Shown piece after piece: positions 4,717-5,434 of a stretch of DNA of 5,434 nt. The notes beneath the pieces were generated by a model. That model saw only the letters and a list, made by a program, of their open reading frames with translations. It was not told the DNA's origin and did not search any database. Numbering within the stretch: the stretch's first letter is position 1; the number at the start of each line of letters is the position of its first letter. The translations under genes were made by a program, and so were the position numbers. The DNA is from Clostridiales bacterium (GTDB taxonomy: Bacteria > Bacillota > Clostridia > Peptostreptococcales > JAAYPU01), in the NCBI GenBank assembly GCA_012519645.1, contig JAAYPU010000109.1:1-5434 (forward strand), given 5' to 3'.

Positions 4717-5434
4717 CTTTTTACAAAGTGTAGGTATGCCTAAACAACAGAAAGCAGATATTTGTTGCTATGTATTATTGGCGATGGCAGGAATTAAACC
4801 AACAATGAATTGGAGTGAGTCTACAAATGAGTGGATTCGTATTCATGATATTATTCAGTTTTCCAATACAAATTACGGAACTACTTATGCAGAGAATAGT
4901 AGAGAAACATTTAGAAAACAAGCATTGCATAGGTTTAGAACAGCAGCGTTAGTTGAAGATAATGGGAAACCGACAAATAGTCCTAATTACAGATATAGAT
5001 TAACAGATGAAACCTTAGATTTACTCAAAAAGATGAAGACTGAAGAGTGGGAAAAATCTATGAAAAGATTTTTGGTTTATCATGAAAAGTTAATTGATAT
5101 ATACGCATCAAAAAAGAAAATGACCATGATGCCAGTTCAAATTAATGGTGCCGATTTCAGTTTTTCAGCGGGAAAACATAATGAATTGCAAAAGGCGATT
5201 ATAGAAGAATTTGCACCTAGATTTGCACCAAATTCAGAATGCTTGTATGTTGGTGATACGATTGAAAAAGATTTAGTAAAGAATACTGAAAAACTAACCG
5301 AATTAGGGTTTGAAATTACTTTACATGATAAAATGCCGGATGTGGTATTGTATCGTGAAGATAAGAATTGGATTTATTTTATTGAGTCTGTGACATCTGT
5401 TGGACCTATGGATCCTAAGCGTATTTTAGAAATA
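4691..5434 (+). CDS. BsuBI/PstI-family type II restriction endonuclease (3' end outside the window)
   Basis: The reading frame is open for 248 codons and runs off the right edge; BsuBI and PstI are roughly 320 residues, so about a fifth is missing. The enzyme cuts unmethylated DNA, by homology at CTGCAG. Residues 1-140 correspond to the N-terminal helix-turn-helix region of the family, and 160-248 to the nuclease core. The latter contains GKHNELQKAI (161-170), EEFAPRFAP (172-180) and the strongly conserved block with P216-D217, E232 and VTSxGPxxPKR (234-244), a divergent PD-(D/E)xK site. The start overlaps the methyltransferase gene by 26 nt, and GGAGGG (4680-4685) lies 5 nt upstream of the ATG. 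Such coupling keeps nuclease production tied to and after the methyltransferase. No break is seen up to the edge. Confidence 0.96.
   Translation, partial: MDKILEARSFLQSVGMPKQQKADICCYVLLAMAGIKPTMNWSESTNEWIRIHDIIQFSNTNYGTTYAENSRETFRKQALHRFRTAALVEDNGKPTNSPNYRYRLTDETLDLLKKMKTEEWEKSMKRFLVYHEKLIDIYASKKKMTMMPVQINGADFSFSAGKHNELQKAIIEEFAPRFAPNSECLYVGDTIEKDLVKNTEKLTELGFEITLHDKMPDVVLYREDKNWIYFIESVTSVGPMDPKRILEI

Noticed and set aside
1..5434. Search by eye for CTGCAG, the predicted recognition site
   Set aside because: I saw none, but only about one is expected by chance in 5.4 kb, so absence is not evidence of site avoidance.

Overview
The window looks like part of a mobilizable element from a low-GC Firmicute, most likely a gut Clostridia or Lachnospiraceae-type bacterium. 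The evidence is AT-rich coding sequence, strong AGGAGG-type ribosome binding sites, a consensus sigma-A promoter and the protein families present. It holds a mobilization module (1-1392), then a retron-like reverse transcriptase locus (1393-3186), then a PstI/BsuBI-type restriction-modification system that runs off the right edge (3214-5434). The relaxase gene is visibly richer in GC (about 40-45% in sampled lines) than the retron and RM genes (about 35%), so the defence genes look like cargo of separate origin.

Mobilization module: three stem-loops at 13-124 resemble a pMV158/MobV-type origin of transfer. They sit directly upstream of a MobV relaxase gene (164-1366) that ends in a 13-bp terminator stem.

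Retron locus: an almost perfect promoter (TTGACA, 16-nt spacer, extended TATAAT) begins at 1393. It should drive a GC-rich, highly structured non-coding leader (about 1427-1600), the candidate msr-msd RNA. Next come a 54-residue cationic amphipathic peptide gene that is easy to miss (1700-1864), an XRE-type HTH protein (1914-2213) and a reverse transcriptase with the retron hallmarks NAEKH, YVDD and ITG (2206-3186). HTH and RT overlap by 8 nt. The peptide gene has a strong Shine-Dalgarno (SD) sequence folded into a hairpin. Its 3' end can pair either with its own 5' leader or with its own coding sequence, and then runs into T8. A leader segment is also complementary to the SD. No other effector is visible, so the most interesting reading is a toxin-antitoxin-like retron: the peptide would be the toxin, and the RNA or RNA-DNA product of the RT would keep it silent. 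This is inference from sequence; I cannot say from here whether it is already described.

Restriction-modification: 27 nt after the RT comes a gamma-class N6-adenine methyltransferase (3214-4716), overlapped by 26 nt by its endonuclease (from 4691, truncated by the window end). Homology predicts recognition of CTGCAG. Retron and RM together form a compact anti-phage island on a transferable element.
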